Counted from the stretch's first letter, positions 26,054 to 34,550 are shown. The stretch is 64,000 nt of DNA from Microcaldota archaeon (GCA_021799475.1 JAJZAJ010000001.1:124001-188000), one strand, 5' to 3'. The notes: generated by a model from the letters alone, not told the origin. Made by a program: numbers and translations.

Positions 26054-26242
26054 CTATGGGCTCCAGAAGCGGAAGCCCAGGGGGCGAACGAAGCGAGGGG
26101 TGAATTTGGGCGTATTGATAATCCTGATTTCCATGTGCTTGTATTTCCTGAATGCAATGCGCTTTGCGCCAAGTTTTTTCAGGCATTCCACTGCCCCTTT
26201 CAGGTCTATGTCGATGATTCTGAGCTCTATCTCCTTTGGCAT
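26054..26242 (-). pseudogene. Truncated CYTH-domain phosphatase gene
   Basis: From ATG 26242 the protein begins MPKEIELRIIDIDLKGAVEC and continues LKKLGAKRI. This is the start of the CYTH (class IV cyclase / thiamine triphosphatase) family, whose first motif is ExExK-like. After about 50 residues homology fades into a GC-rich stretch and stops at 62 residues, whereas CYTH proteins run about 170-190. The loss point lies within 90 bp of the insertion sequence, so truncation by that event is likely. No C-terminal half is found in the window. Confidence 0.65.
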
Positions 26243-26434
26243 AGTTAATGTTGCCGGAAAGAGTTTAAAAAAGCTATACTCATCCGAATGTGAACGTGTA
26301 CGGCATGAATCCTGGGCTTGCATCTATCTCTAGCTTGTGCCAACCGTAGCTAGGCAGAGAAAAAAGAAAACCTCTTCTCCTTCACTAAACACCGTACAGA
26401 ATCAAATATTGAACGTTACCTGCATGCGTTCATT

Positions 26435-26614
26435 TTACTTTATTATAGTGATAGGGATTACGTTGTGGTCGAACTCTATCTCCGCCAAGTCCAGCGGATT
26501 GTAGATTTTTTCTGGCACCTTGATTAGCGGCGGGGCACCGTACGCAAGCTGCAGTGCTCTCGCGCCTATTATCCTGGCTTTCTCGAATTTCGTGAATGTT
26601 GTTTTCTCTGTCAT
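26435..26614 (-). CDS. rpoK: RNA polymerase subunit K (Rpb6 homologue)
   Basis: 59 residues, missed by the ORF track for size. Starts MTEKTTFTKFEKARIIGARA, then LQLAYGAPPLIKV, and ends in an acidic strand (EIEFDHNVIPITIIK). This is the classic RpoK/omega fold that clamps the largest subunit. Located about 20 bp after the geranylgeranyl reductase on the same strand. In many archaea rpoK sits in the rps9-rpoN cluster, whose start is at the far right of this window; here it is separate. Confidence 0.93.
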   Translation of the reverse strand: MTEKTTFTKFEKARIIGARALQLAYGAPPLIKVPEKIYNPLDLAEIEFDHNVIPITIIK

Positions 26615-26634
26615 TTGCTCTCCTTATTTGTAAT

Positions 26635-28077
26635 TTAAATCGGATTCGGCTTGAACTTCTCTTTGAACGCCTCCATCTCTCTTGTGACTGTGGCTTTCCA
26701 TGCTGGGAACTCTTCCGGAGTCTTTGGATAATTCTCGTAATGCGTATTGAACATCTTCATCTTCCCTACAGTGTAAACAAGATTCTTGAAGGCGTTTATG
26801 TTCGCTATCCCTGATAATATCATGCTCATCTTCGACATCACGGAAAGTTCCGTGGTCCTGCCGTATGCCAGGTCCTCGGCTTCCTTTCGAGAAAGGAACT
26901 TTTCCATGCCGTAGTTTATCAGATCGTTGTTCAGGCTTTGCAGGTAGACTCTAAAGACTTCCATGGCTGCCATCTTCTTTCCATACTCCCTGTTGAAATC
27001 TATATTATACTGCCACATTCCTTTTATGCTGACGTCGCCCTTCTCTACTGCGGTCGCAACATTTTCGCCTGCTAGTACTCCGGCTACAAGTGCCGGTCCT
27101 ATTCCTCCGGCGCTTATCGGGTTCGGCATTGCCATACTGTCCCCTGCTCCAACATACCCGTTGAACACAAGGCACTCTATATTGCGCCTGACAGCTACAG
27201 ACCAGTATCCTTTGCCGTTGTTGTCCTTGCCGAATAACTTTGGCGACTTTAGGTTAGGTATTGACCTGACATATTCATCCATTAGCGTGTGGAGAGTATC
27301 CTTTTTATTGAGTTTCTTGTTTCTTATTTCTATCGAGGATTTCTGCACGCCGATGCCGATGTTAACCCTGCCGTATTGGCTCTTCGGGAACACCCATCCG
27401 TATCCGCCAGGGGACACGTTTTGGTTAAGGTGGATTATTGCATATTTAGGATCATAGTACCTTAAGTCCTCGTGGCTGACTTCGCAATCGTATATGTATC
27501 TGCCGGTTGACTCTAGATCGTCAACGTCGACTATTCTGTCAACATACTGGTTGTCCGGCAGTTTCCTGCGTATGTTCGTTGATACCCCAAGCGCATCTAT
27601 GACTGCTTTGGCCCTTATCTCCTTGTGCACCATGCTCTTGTCCTTTCCGAATATCCCTGCAACGGAGTTATTCTCTATTATAGGTCCCTCCACATCAAAC
27701 TGCGATACGTATTCAGCTCCAGATTTTACTGCGTAATCCCTTAGCCTCTTCTCAAATTCTGGCCTGTCGAGCACATATCCTTCCCCATCGAAGTTAATCT
27801 TCGTCTTCATGTCTGGAGAATATGCCACAACCCCATCAACTTTCACATCAAGCTCCGGTTTCGAGAAACTGATGCCTATGTGCTTGCGCACGAAATCAAG
27901 ATGGCTTGTAGCGACAGCATCGCCGCATACCCATCCCCAGTTAGTTTTCTTCCCTACCTCCTCTTCCTTGTTCTTGTCGAGCAGTAGGACTTTCAGGCCT
28001 CGCTTCGCAGCGCCTGCTGCGGCAAGGTTTCCAGCCAATCCTGCTCCTGCGACTATTATATCGTACTTATCAGGCAT
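26635..28077 (-). CDS. Geranylgeranyl reductase family flavoprotein
   Basis: FAD enzyme that saturates the geranylgeranyl chains of archaeal ether lipids. Rossmann start IIVAGAGLAGNLAAAG (about 8-23), then WGWVCGDAVATSHLDF near 48-63 with the conserved Cys-Gly, the family's late FAD-contact GDSMAMPNPISAGGIGPAL, and a C-terminal helical region. 480 residues is on the long side but normal. It probably works after GGPP synthase (4.2 kb). rpoK follows on the same strand. Confidence 0.9.
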   Translation of the reverse strand: MPDKYDIIVAGAGLAGNLAAAGAAKRGLKVLLLDKNKEEEVGKKTNWGWVCGDAVATSHLDFVRKHIGISFSKPELDVKVDGVVAYSPDMKTKINFDGEGYVLDRPEFEKRLRDYAVKSGAEYVSQFDVEGPIIENNSVAGIFGKDKSMVHKEIRAKAVIDALGVSTNIRRKLPDNQYVDRIVDVDDLESTGRYIYDCEVSHEDLRYYDPKYAIIHLNQNVSPGGYGWVFPKSQYGRVNIGIGVQKSSIEIRNKKLNKKDTLHTLMDEYVRSIPNLKSPKLFGKDNNGKGYWSVAVRRNIECLVFNGYVGAGDSMAMPNPISAGGIGPALVAGVLAGENVATAVEKGDVSIKGMWQYNIDFNREYGKKMAAMEVFRVYLQSLNNDLINYGMEKFLSRKEAEDLAYGRTTELSVMSKMSMILSGIANINAFKNLVYTVGKMKMFNTHYENYPKTPEEFPAWKATVTREMEAFKEKFKPNPI

Positions 28078-28263
28078 TCTAACACTCTTATATGCTGCTA
28101 GCTCCCGTTCAAAAAGCGCTAAACCGTGTAGTATGAATCTGTTATTAGCATTTATAAGATTATGCTTTTACGTCCAGCGGCTTTCATATTGAAACTTCCG
28201 GTCGTTCCTCGTTGCTCCATCACAGAGCAGAGGAATGGTTTTGGTGCGCATTGATTCCGTGAG

Positions 28264-28650
28264 TTATGCTTTCTGCGGCTGCTGCGGGGGTTTCTGCAGG
28301 GGTTTCTGTTCTGTTTTCATTACATTTATACCCAGCAGGGAGATCTTGAAACCTATAGTTGCAAAGAGAAAGAGCAGTATCACCATTCCATACATGTAAA
28401 GACCTGATGATGTGAGTGTCTCGAGCGAGGAACCGATGCCGCCAAGCCCGCTAAGCGCTCCGATAGCCGAGTTGATTGAGCCATTTGAGGACTGGGATTG
28501 TGATTGGTACTGTGACTGTTGGATGGATTGCGCGGCTGCAAACGAGGACTGGAAGCTGTTGTACAGACCGATTCCGGTATAAAACGAATATAGTATCAGC
28601 GCTATTCCTGCAATGAGCAGCACATACCCTATCCCCTCCCTCTGTTCCAT
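28264..28650 (-). CDS. Two-helix membrane protein with Gln/Ser linker
   Basis: 128 residues. Helix one (about 8-28), a Gln/Ser-rich external loop (QQSQYQSQSQSSNGS, then a Gly/Ser stretch), helix two (about 83-107) and a Pro/Gln/Lys tail. Not recognised. Single gene between divergent or convergent neighbours. Codon use normal. Confidence 0.55.
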   Translation of the reverse strand: MEQREGIGYVLLIAGIALILYSFYTGIGLYNSFQSSFAAAQSIQQSQYQSQSQSSNGSINSAIGALSGLGGIGSSLETLTSSGLYMYGMVILLFLFATIGFKISLLGINVMKTEQKPLQKPPQQPQKA

Positions 28651-28758
28651 GCAACCGCAGCTATATGCACGTATAAATTTTAAAAACTTGTGTTGACGAA
28701 CACATATTCGTCTCTGTAAAGCTTATATATTATATGACTCCAAGCATAGTCTGATTTT

Positions 28759-29772
28759 ATGCCAGTAGATATTGTTAGGATAAACTCAGGAGCATTTGAC
28801 GATGTCAAGAATAGCAGGCACACGAAGGCGATAAGGCATCTTGTTAACGGTTCTGAACAACAGCCGTGGATAAAGGCGCTTCTCCCTTCAGAGATACATC
28901 TGCAGGAGAGAATCAGGGCACTGAAGACGCAGAAGACGGGAGAGAGATCTGACGAGATCTCATATATACACAGCAGGATAAAGCAGATAGAAAATGTCTT
29001 TGGTGAAGAGGCCGAACGGCTGAAGGAATCGAGAAAAATTCTGGAGAATGATCCTAAAATTCTGGAATTACGGGAGCTTCATGCCGCCGCTGAAGTCAGG
29101 CTTAAGGAATTTGAGGAAGTATGGCGCTGGTTTACCAGCAACTACGAGTATACGGAAAGACATCTTTCTCGTGATGTGAAGCGCCTTGACTCTTTTAGCA
29201 GGATGAGATGGAAAATGCTCAGCAAAGAATCGAAAGATGCCGCCTCGTTCTACGTTTCAATAAATTGGATGCAAAATCTGCACAAGAAGACAAAGACAAT
29301 TACTGAACCGTATATGGAAAGGAAGGCATATGTGATGCGCGAGATGGCCATTCCGTATATAAATTCTACGGAAGAGAGGAGCTATGGAGGTTTCTGCAAG
29401 TTTGTTGAAAGACGGCTTGCTGAATTAAGGGAGATTGCGGAAAATGCGAGACTTAAGGAACTGATAGCGCAGCGCAGGATATTTGAGCTGGATGCTTACC
29501 TTGACGATTTGGAGAAAAGAAGGGATTCTTTCATTGCTTTCGAGAACAAGAGAATTGGTAAAGTGATGACTGAAATAGACACAGACGTAGAGAAAGAACT
29601 CCGTCCTTTGATCGCAAGCGTGCTGCTGAGGCACGAAGCGGTAAATAAAAGCGTCTCAAAGCTTCCGGGATGGGCGGGACAGGATTGGAAGGTGAAAAGG
29701 CGCAGAGATATTAAGCTTGAACCTGACATCAAAACTTTGTTCAAAATTGGCAACGACACAAAGCTTCGGTGA
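28759..29772 (+). CDS. Hypothetical helical protein
   Basis: 337 residues, almost wholly charged helix, with coiled-coil-like stretches (about 65-125 and 215-275, e.g. SRIKQIENVFGEEAERLKES). No membrane segment and no enzyme motif. A TATA-like CTTATATATTATAT sits about 25-40 bp before the ATG. The next gene, a methyltransferase, has its own TATA, so the pair may not be an operon. Confidence 0.6.
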   Translation: MPVDIVRINSGAFDDVKNSRHTKAIRHLVNGSEQQPWIKALLPSEIHLQERIRALKTQKTGERSDEISYIHSRIKQIENVFGEEAERLKESRKILENDPKILELRELHAAAEVRLKEFEEVWRWFTSNYEYTERHLSRDVKRLDSFSRMRWKMLSKESKDAASFYVSINWMQNLHKKTKTITEPYMERKAYVMREMAIPYINSTEERSYGGFCKFVERRLAELREIAENARLKELIAQRRIFELDAYLDDLEKRRDSFIAFENKRIGKVMTEIDTDVEKELRPLIASVLLRHEAVNKSVSKLPGWAGQDWKVKRRRDIKLEPDIKTLFKIGNDTKLR

Positions 29773-29810
29773 TAAATATATATTTAAAGACGGCTCGCCA
29801 ATAGAATAGT

Positions 29811-30557
29811 ATGGCAGCAGAACAACAGCAGAGCTTTGTGATAGAGAGCTGGAGACGCAAGATAGAGGGGATTCGTCAGTATCCTCCGATAGACTATAAG
29901 CTTATTTTCAATGAAGCGGTAAAAAATCTGGCGCAGCATACGTATTCCCTGCTCGACATAGGTACTGGGACAGGAAGAGTGATATTCGAAAACGGGCTAA
30001 ATACTATTTACGGCAGAGTAACCGGAATAGACATACGAAGAGAAATGATAGACATATGTAGAAAGCACGCTGATGGGATGCGCAATGTCGAGTTCCGTGT
30101 GATGGACGATAGAAAAATGGACTTTAGGGATGAGAGTTTTGATGTTGTTACTTCCATGTTCTCCCCAAACTCCCCTAAAGAAGTATACAGGGTGCTTACG
30201 AATGGAGGCTATCTGATAGGGCTTTGGGGATTAAAAGGAGACCATAAGGAATTCGTCGGACAGTTTCCCGAGGCATGCGCCCTGTGGGACGGAGAATCTT
30301 TTGAGAAGCTGAAGCAGCGAAAGAGCAGGCTTGAGGAAGCTGGTTTCAAAGTAATATCTAGCACAGTAATGAAGTACAAATGGATTTTCAAGGATGAGGA
30401 AGTATTCAAGGAATTCTATCAGAAAATCTGTTTCGCCCCGATATTTGAGGGGAAGGAAGGAAGGCTGAAGAATATGAGGAGGCAGATAGACGGCAGCATC
30501 CACATAACAAGAGTAATAGGAACAGTAGTTGCGAGGAAGCTTATCGACAGGGCGTAG
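29811..30557 (+). CDS. Class I SAM-dependent methyltransferase
   Basis: 248 residues. The SAM-binding motif I is LLDIGTGTGRVIFE (about 45-58), motif II acidic end is GIDIRREMID, and motif III region reads FDVVTSMFSPN. The C-terminal third is basic. Resembles UbiE/Trm-type class I enzymes; the substrate cannot be told. TATA-like AATATATATTTAAAG lies about 25-35 bp before the ATG, again allowing a very short leader. Confidence 0.8.
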   Translation: MAAEQQQSFVIESWRRKIEGIRQYPPIDYKLIFNEAVKNLAQHTYSLLDIGTGTGRVIFENGLNTIYGRVTGIDIRREMIDICRKHADGMRNVEFRVMDDRKMDFRDESFDVVTSMFSPNSPKEVYRVLTNGGYLIGLWGLKGDHKEFVGQFPEACALWDGESFEKLKQRKSRLEEAGFKVISSTVMKYKWIFKDEEVFKEFYQKICFAPIFEGKEGRLKNMRRQIDGSIHITRVIGTVVARKLIDRA

Positions 30558-30640
30558 CCCCGAACCGGTGTATTCCTGGCTTATTTTTTATCAGATGGCG
30601 CTCTTCGGATTTTGACGTTTTTGCTGCGATGAATCTAATA

Positions 30641-30726
30641 TGCAGGGGGTGAGATTCGAACTCACGAAGGCGCTAAGCCACGGGATCTTAAGTCCTGCGC
30701 ATTTGACCAGGCTCTGCCACCCCTGC
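30641..30726 (-). tRNA. tRNA-Leu (anticodon TAA)
   Basis: Minus-strand cloverleaf: acceptor GCAGGGG pairs with CCCCTGC, discriminator A; anticodon stem-loop GGA-CTTAAGA-TCC gives TAA; T-arm GTGAGTTCGAATCTCAC. A long variable arm marks it as class II leucine tRNA. CCA is not encoded. Confidence 0.95.
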
Positions 30727-30850
30727 ACCGGATGATATTATGCGCAACTCCCTTTTAATATATGTTTCTGGATTGCCGGCAGCATAAGCAAACAGGAAAC
30801 CGGCGCAGCATTTATGACAGAAGAAAAGGGAAGCTATATTGCAATAGCGT

Positions 30851-31059
30851 TCACTCTATACATATTTGCATTTCTCCTTTGTCGACCCCTGTTATAAATG
30901 ATGAAAGGATCCCGCGGAGCTGTTCGTGCTGGTCCTTCGTAATTATCGATGCCCCAACCCTTAGTATGGTTGAGATGGATATAGCATCTTTGCCTTCTAT
31001 CGCAATTTTGGCTAGCTGTGATGGAAGCGGGCCAGGTATCTTTTCTCCTTCCCACTCTG
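30851..31059 (-). pseudogene. Small gene split by the TnpB element (3' part)
   Basis: Open frame directly downstream of the TnpB right end: EWEGEKIPGPLPSQLAKIAI near the start, then ISTILRVGASIITKDQHEQL, ending ICIE and a TGA. The matching first 16 bases, ATGAGTGATAACAGGC, lie beyond the left end at 32366-32381. Joining them gives a continuous 70-residue frame beginning MSDNRPEWEGE. So the TnpB element probably landed in codon 6 of a small unknown gene that followed the PAC2 gene. Function unknown. Confidence 0.6.
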
Positions 31060-32365
31060 TGACACCCTCTCCTAACTAAACTTTGATGCAGAGTATGTTT
31101 TCAGTTCCTCGACAACCGCCTCCCTTTGAGGTCTTACACTGTCTCCCTGAACGTGACTTCGGGAGTGTCCCTCCCTAGCTTTTGCAAGTATATTTATTGA
31201 TGCGTTTATGTCCCTGTCCTCAGTGAGACCGCATCCTTCGCAGAAGTAAATCCTTTTCGACAGCGGCATGTTCTGGAGATTGCCGCAATTGCTGCATGTC
31301 TTTGATGTCTCTCTTGGGTCTACTTCTATAACCTTCATACCAGCACTTTCAGCCTTGTATGAGAGGTATTGGAAAAACCTGTTCCAAGAAGCATAATTTA
31401 TCGACTTTGCAAGATGATGGTTCTTCATCATGTTTTGAATTTGCAGTTTTTCAACTGCGAATGAAGTGTATCCTGAGTTTATGAGTTGGTCTGTTATCTT
31501 ATGAAGATAATCATTTGCCTGGTTATTTGCGATTTCGTATTCCCTTGTCAATTTGTCTTTTGCAATCTGCCTTCTTCTTGAACCTTTCTTCCTTCTTGCA
31601 ACTATTCTTTGCCATCTTGCGATATGTTTTTCGGCGTTCTTCCTAAAGTTTGGTTTGGTTATTTTTGACCCATCGGAAAGGACTGCAAATGTCTTCAGAC
31701 CCATATCGATGCCGACTGGGTTCGTATCCTTGACCTCTGGAATCCTGATGTCCTTTATTGCGGTGAATATGGCATAATATTTCCCATCCTCCCTCTTTAT
31801 CGTCATCGTCTTTATTTTCCCTTCTATCTGCCTATGAAGTTCTATTTTCATAGTCCCTATCTTTGAAACCCTCAATCTGCCTTTTTCTATACTAAATGAA
31901 CCGTTGTTCTCTATGTGCATTACTGAATTGTATTTATCCCTGGATTTGAAACGTGGGAATCCGACTTTCACCTTTCCTCCTGACTTCTTCTGTTTGCACC
32001 TTCTGAAAAAGTTTTGGTATGTTCTTAACATCCTGTTCCGTATATCTACACGGACATGGGAATAGAGGTCATAATACCTTTCATCGTCTTTTAGGATTTC
32101 CTGCATGAATATATTTATTGTTCTTTGCGATATTTTTGATTGTGGCTTTTTCTTGTGCGCCTCTATAGTCTTCTCAAGAAGTTTGTTGTATAGCTGTTGA
32201 GAAAGAATAAGCGTATTATTTATCGCATCCTGCCTCTTTTCGTCAGGATACAATCTAAACTTATACGCTCTAATGCAGCCCATATCTTTATTTAGTTTCT
32301 TCATCTTTTTACACCTTTCTAACGCCCTTGTCCCCTATCTGAATGATAGGGGTTTGCGGGCTATT
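31060..32365 (-). mobile_element. IS200/IS605-type TnpB-only element
   Basis: Minus-strand element bounded by AATAGC (left end, first base 32365) and GTGTCA (right end, last base 31060). The bounds come from comparison with the 405-bp relative at 57029-57433, which shares both ends. The left end carries a hairpin CCCCTATC...GATAGGGG (32332-32352). Only tnpB is present; there is no tnpA transposase, so movement would need help in trans. Confidence 0.75.
31072..32304 (-). CDS. tnpB: TnpB, RNA-guided nuclease of IS605-type element
   Basis: 410-residue TnpB, the ancestor-type relative of Cas12. N-terminal helical domain (OrfB_IS605 HTH), then a RuvC core with all three acids: D200 in VGIDMGLKTFA, E285 in FAVEKLQIQNM and D365 in TEDRDINASINIL. 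A zinc finger (CSNC...CEGC, about 337-358) lies between the last two. Nothing is missing, so it should be able to cut. Its 3' end and right end would encode the omega RNA scaffold, with the guide read from flanking DNA after GTGTCA. Confidence 0.94.
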   Translation of the reverse strand: MKKLNKDMGCIRAYKFRLYPDEKRQDAINNTLILSQQLYNKLLEKTIEAHKKKPQSKISQRTINIFMQEILKDDERYYDLYSHVRVDIRNRMLRTYQNFFRRCKQKKSGGKVKVGFPRFKSRDKYNSVMHIENNGSFSIEKGRLRVSKIGTMKIELHRQIEGKIKTMTIKREDGKYYAIFTAIKDIRIPEVKDTNPVGIDMGLKTFAVLSDGSKITKPNFRKNAEKHIARWQRIVARRKKGSRRRQIAKDKLTREYEIANNQANDYLHKITDQLINSGYTSFAVEKLQIQNMMKNHHLAKSINYASWNRFFQYLSYKAESAGMKVIEVDPRETSKTCSNCGNLQNMPLSKRIYFCEGCGLTEDRDINASINILAKAREGHSRSHVQGDSVRPQREAVVEELKTYSASKFS

Positions 32366-32409
32366 GCCTGTTATCACTCATTAGTTTTACTCTTATCCCT
32401 ATTTCTTTT

Positions 32410-33153
32410 TCATGCATACATTGAAGGGCCTGCGGCATCTACGGCTTTTTTATGGGCATCCTGCACCTGCCTGTTCCTCTGTAAGAGTTCTCTTATCTTC
32501 TCCTCTACTTGTTTAGCTTCCTTGTCCAATTCCGTTATGTCGATGTTCAGACTCAGGAGCTTGTTAACAAAAACCATTGCGGTCTCTGCATATTTCGGAT
32601 CAAGAATGCTTGGATCCACAGGCACCAGTATGTTTATATCTGGAATCGCATCAAGCGTAGCGCTCATCAATATCAGAGCGCTTGTTCCAGTTGCAACCCC
32701 TTCAACAACTGGTTTCATTCCGGCTTTCTGCGCTTCTTTTCTTGCGGAGTCGGTTGATGCCATGGAGAAGACCTCGTTCTTTCCAGATGAGGCAATCTGG
32801 TTAGGTATCCCTGCTATTGATACTATTTTGCCGATTCCCGATTCCCTGACGAAGTCATAGACAGATTTGGAAAGCTCCGATGTCGCATTTATAGGTATTG
32901 CAAATTCTGCTAGTATTGCAAAGATCTTTGTTTTAGCATCTGAGTACATCCTTATAGGAGGCATTGGCTTATTTCCGTGTATAGCTATCAGTGGAGGAAA
33001 CATGCTGCTTTCTATATATCCTATGTACTCCATATCAAGCTTATCTATGAGATAGCTTATTGCCATCGGGCCGACCAGCCCTACGCCGGGAAATCCTTCT
33101 ATAAAAGTATATCCCTTGAGGGAGGATTTTTTCAGTAGCTTTACTTCTATCAT
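32410..33153 (-). CDS. PAC2-family protein (proteasome assembly chaperone-like)
   Basis: 247 residues from ATG 33153 (MIEVKLLKKSSLKG); the longer track start adds 17 unlikely residues. The PAC2 fold signature EGFPGVGLVGPMAISYLID opens the protein, followed by alternating strands and helices (ILVPVDPSILDPKYAETAM near the end) and a charged helical tail. Archaeal relatives are linked to proteasome assembly (PbaA/PbaB). A second PAC2 gene lies at 57.5-58.3 kb; two paralogues would fit a heteromeric chaperone. Confidence 0.85.
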   Translation of the reverse strand: MIEVKLLKKSSLKGYTFIEGFPGVGLVGPMAISYLIDKLDMEYIGYIESSMFPPLIAIHGNKPMPPIRMYSDAKTKIFAILAEFAIPINATSELSKSVYDFVRESGIGKIVSIAGIPNQIASSGKNEVFSMASTDSARKEAQKAGMKPVVEGVATGTSALILMSATLDAIPDINILVPVDPSILDPKYAETAMVFVNKLLSLNIDITELDKEAKQVEEKIRELLQRNRQVQDAHKKAVDAAGPSMYA

Positions 33154-33241
33154 GCAATCGGTAAACATTTGCTGCAAAACTATAAAAGCTTGTTTTCGGC
33201 GCAAAAAGCACCTATGCCTTAAATACTCTCGTAAAATCGAC

Positions 33242-33256
33242 GATAGATATATAAAG
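33242..33256 (+). promoter_or_regulatory. TATA-like element of the small repeat protein
   Basis: GATAGATATATAAAG lies about 40 bp before the ATG at 33292. Suggests a leader of about 15 nt. Sequence-only inference. Confidence 0.4.
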
Positions 33257-33291
33257 ATATGCTGATTATAGTAAATTGAAAAAGTGATTCT

Positions 33292-33513
33292 ATGGCAGAA
33301 AGAATAGGGAGTGAGAAATTAGCGCGCGAGGATGGGTATTTGTACTTCCTCGGAAAGGACGGATACGTCTGGAGGACGCCAATGAAAACGAACAAGAGAG
33401 GCAGAAAGGCCAGAATAGGCTCTGAAAAGATACAGAGGGCCAAAGGCTACCTTTACTACCTCGATAAGGCAGGGTACGTTGCAAGGGCGAAGATGAACAG
33501 GAAAGGCAGATAA
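33292..33513 (+). CDS. Small basic protein with internal duplication
   Basis: 73 residues built of two copies of one unit: RIGSEKLAREDGYLYFLGKD and RIGSEKIQRAKGYLYYLDKA, each followed by GYV, a basic patch and a KxxxKGR-like end. About 35 residues per unit, no cysteines. The basic charge and size suggest a nucleic-acid-binding protein, but this is a guess. A strong T-rich tract follows at once. Confidence 0.75.
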   Translation: MAERIGSEKLAREDGYLYFLGKDGYVWRTPMKTNKRGRKARIGSEKIQRAKGYLYYLDKAGYVARAKMNRKGR

Positions 33514-33590
33514 AGCTTTTCCTTTTCTTTTTTCTTTTTCTTTTGTTTTATTCTTTTATTCTTATTCCTATTTTTATTTTCATAGTTGAT
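33514..33590 (+). terminator. T-rich terminator after small repeat protein
   Basis: Directly after the stop come runs such as CTTTTCCTTTTCTTTTTTC and further T tracts up to about 33585. Archaeal termination uses T tracts without a required hairpin, so this is a strong candidate. Confidence 0.6.
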
Positions 33591-33652
33591 GTGTTTCCCA
33601 GGTTTGCCCATTCGTAGCAGGGTTTTAAATCTTTTACAGCAGATACCAATAT

Positions 33653-34057
33653 GTGGGCGGCGCTACAAACAGCTTTGGATTTCGCTTCGCTTGTGATAAA
33701 CGCAGGGAGGCGCACCATTCGTCGGGCTGGCCCGGCATACGCCATATAGGAAGGCAGACCTACGATAAACCAGACTCTGGAAAGGATAAGATTGAGACTT
33801 CTTCACTCCTGAGAAGGGCAGATTTAGTGTTGGAGATGGTCAAGTCCGATAATGCCGCTGGCGCCCTTGCTGAGGCACATCTGCTTGTTACTGATGCGAA
33901 ACGCATGGTGAGGAGGTTGAGCAGCAGGAGCAAAGCAAAAATTGTTGATGCGGCTGTCGAGGTCGTGACACTCCTGGAGGAGCGTAGAGAGCCATCTCTA
34001 TCAGGATCCAAGACGGCAAGAGAAGTGTCAATCTTCATTAAGAGGTTGCGAAACTGA
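33653..34057 (+). CDS. Hypothetical helical protein, start uncertain
   Basis: 134-residue track ORF. The part from about residue 50 (SLLRRADLVLEMVKSDNAAG) is a well-formed helical protein. The N-terminal 45 residues look odd (HHSSGWPGIRHIG). In another frame, ATG 33651 opens a natural-looking 32-residue stretch beginning MWAALQTALDFASLVINAGR. A frameshift near 33740 could join that start to the helical part, so this gene may be damaged or have a wrong start. Function unknown. Confidence 0.45.
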   Translation: MGGATNSFGFRFACDKRREAHHSSGWPGIRHIGRQTYDKPDSGKDKIETSSLLRRADLVLEMVKSDNAAGALAEAHLLVTDAKRMVRRLSSRSKAKIVDAAVEVVTLLEERREPSLSGSKTAREVSIFIKRLRN

Positions 34058-34235
34058 GCGCGACCAAGCCTTCATCGGGCTTTGGGGCAAAACTCTGGTT
34101 CTTCGATATGGCCACATACGCACGCCACCCAATGTAAACCTTTGGTGCATCTAGTTTCGCAGGATTTCCAAATTTTGTTATCTTTTTTTCGTAGAACGTT
34201 TCAACTTCTTTGCCTAGGGCTAATGCCTCCTTCAT
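34038..34235 (-). CDS. DUF2080-family transposon-associated protein
   Basis: 65 residues: ETFYEKKITKFGNPAKLDAP then KVYIGWRAYVAI matches the AbrB-like DUF2080 pattern (KKxTKFGNxAxxxxPKxYIG). Such proteins travel with archaeal transposons. It converges with the previous ORF (20-base overlap) and lies about 500 bp from an insertion-sequence relic. It lacks a transposase neighbour, so it may be a leftover or a recruited regulator. Confidence 0.65.
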   Translation of the reverse strand: MKEALALGKEVETFYEKKITKFGNPAKLDAPKVYIGWRAYVAISKNQSFAPKPDEGLVALSFATS

Positions 34236-34271
34236 AATTTTAACATCTTTCTTCTTGGCTATGTAATCACA

Positions 34272-34550
34272 TTACAGATAAACCTCTTGCGGCTTTACCT
34301 CTCTCGATAGGGAAACCAGCAGATTCTCGCCATTGTTCCCCTCTATGACTACCTCCTCCGCCCTTAAAAAGTATCCTTTATCCGTGGTTATGCTGTGTAT
34401 GCTGGGCAGCGGTCGTCTGTTCCTTAAGTCGTAGATGGGATCGAATACCGTTACCTTACCCAAGCTCTTCCCGCCGACAGTTTCGACCTCGGTGCCGAAT
34501 GTCAGTCTCGCATCAGCCTTGCACTTGATCGTTTTCTCAGTTTCAGCCAT
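34272..34550 (-). CDS. Small beta-rich protein, PRC-barrel-like
   Basis: 92 residues from ATG 34550 (MAETEKTIKCKADARL). The stretch GTEVETVGGKSLGKVTVFDP looks like the start of a PRC-barrel (G-x-V...GK-x-LGKV), followed by strands and a C-terminal VSLSREVKPQEVYL. The 28-residue upstream extension in the track covers a TATA-like TTATATATTTG and is rejected. Family call tentative. Confidence 0.5.
   Translation of the reverse strand: MAETEKTIKCKADARLTFGTEVETVGGKSLGKVTVFDPIYDLRNRRPLPSIHSITTDKGYFLRAEEVVIEGNNGENLLVSLSREVKPQEVYL

Noticed and set aside
30834-31055. 73-aa minus-strand ORF in the track
   Set aside because: Wrong frame over the split small gene; the frame reading EWEGEKIPGPL is the protein-like one.
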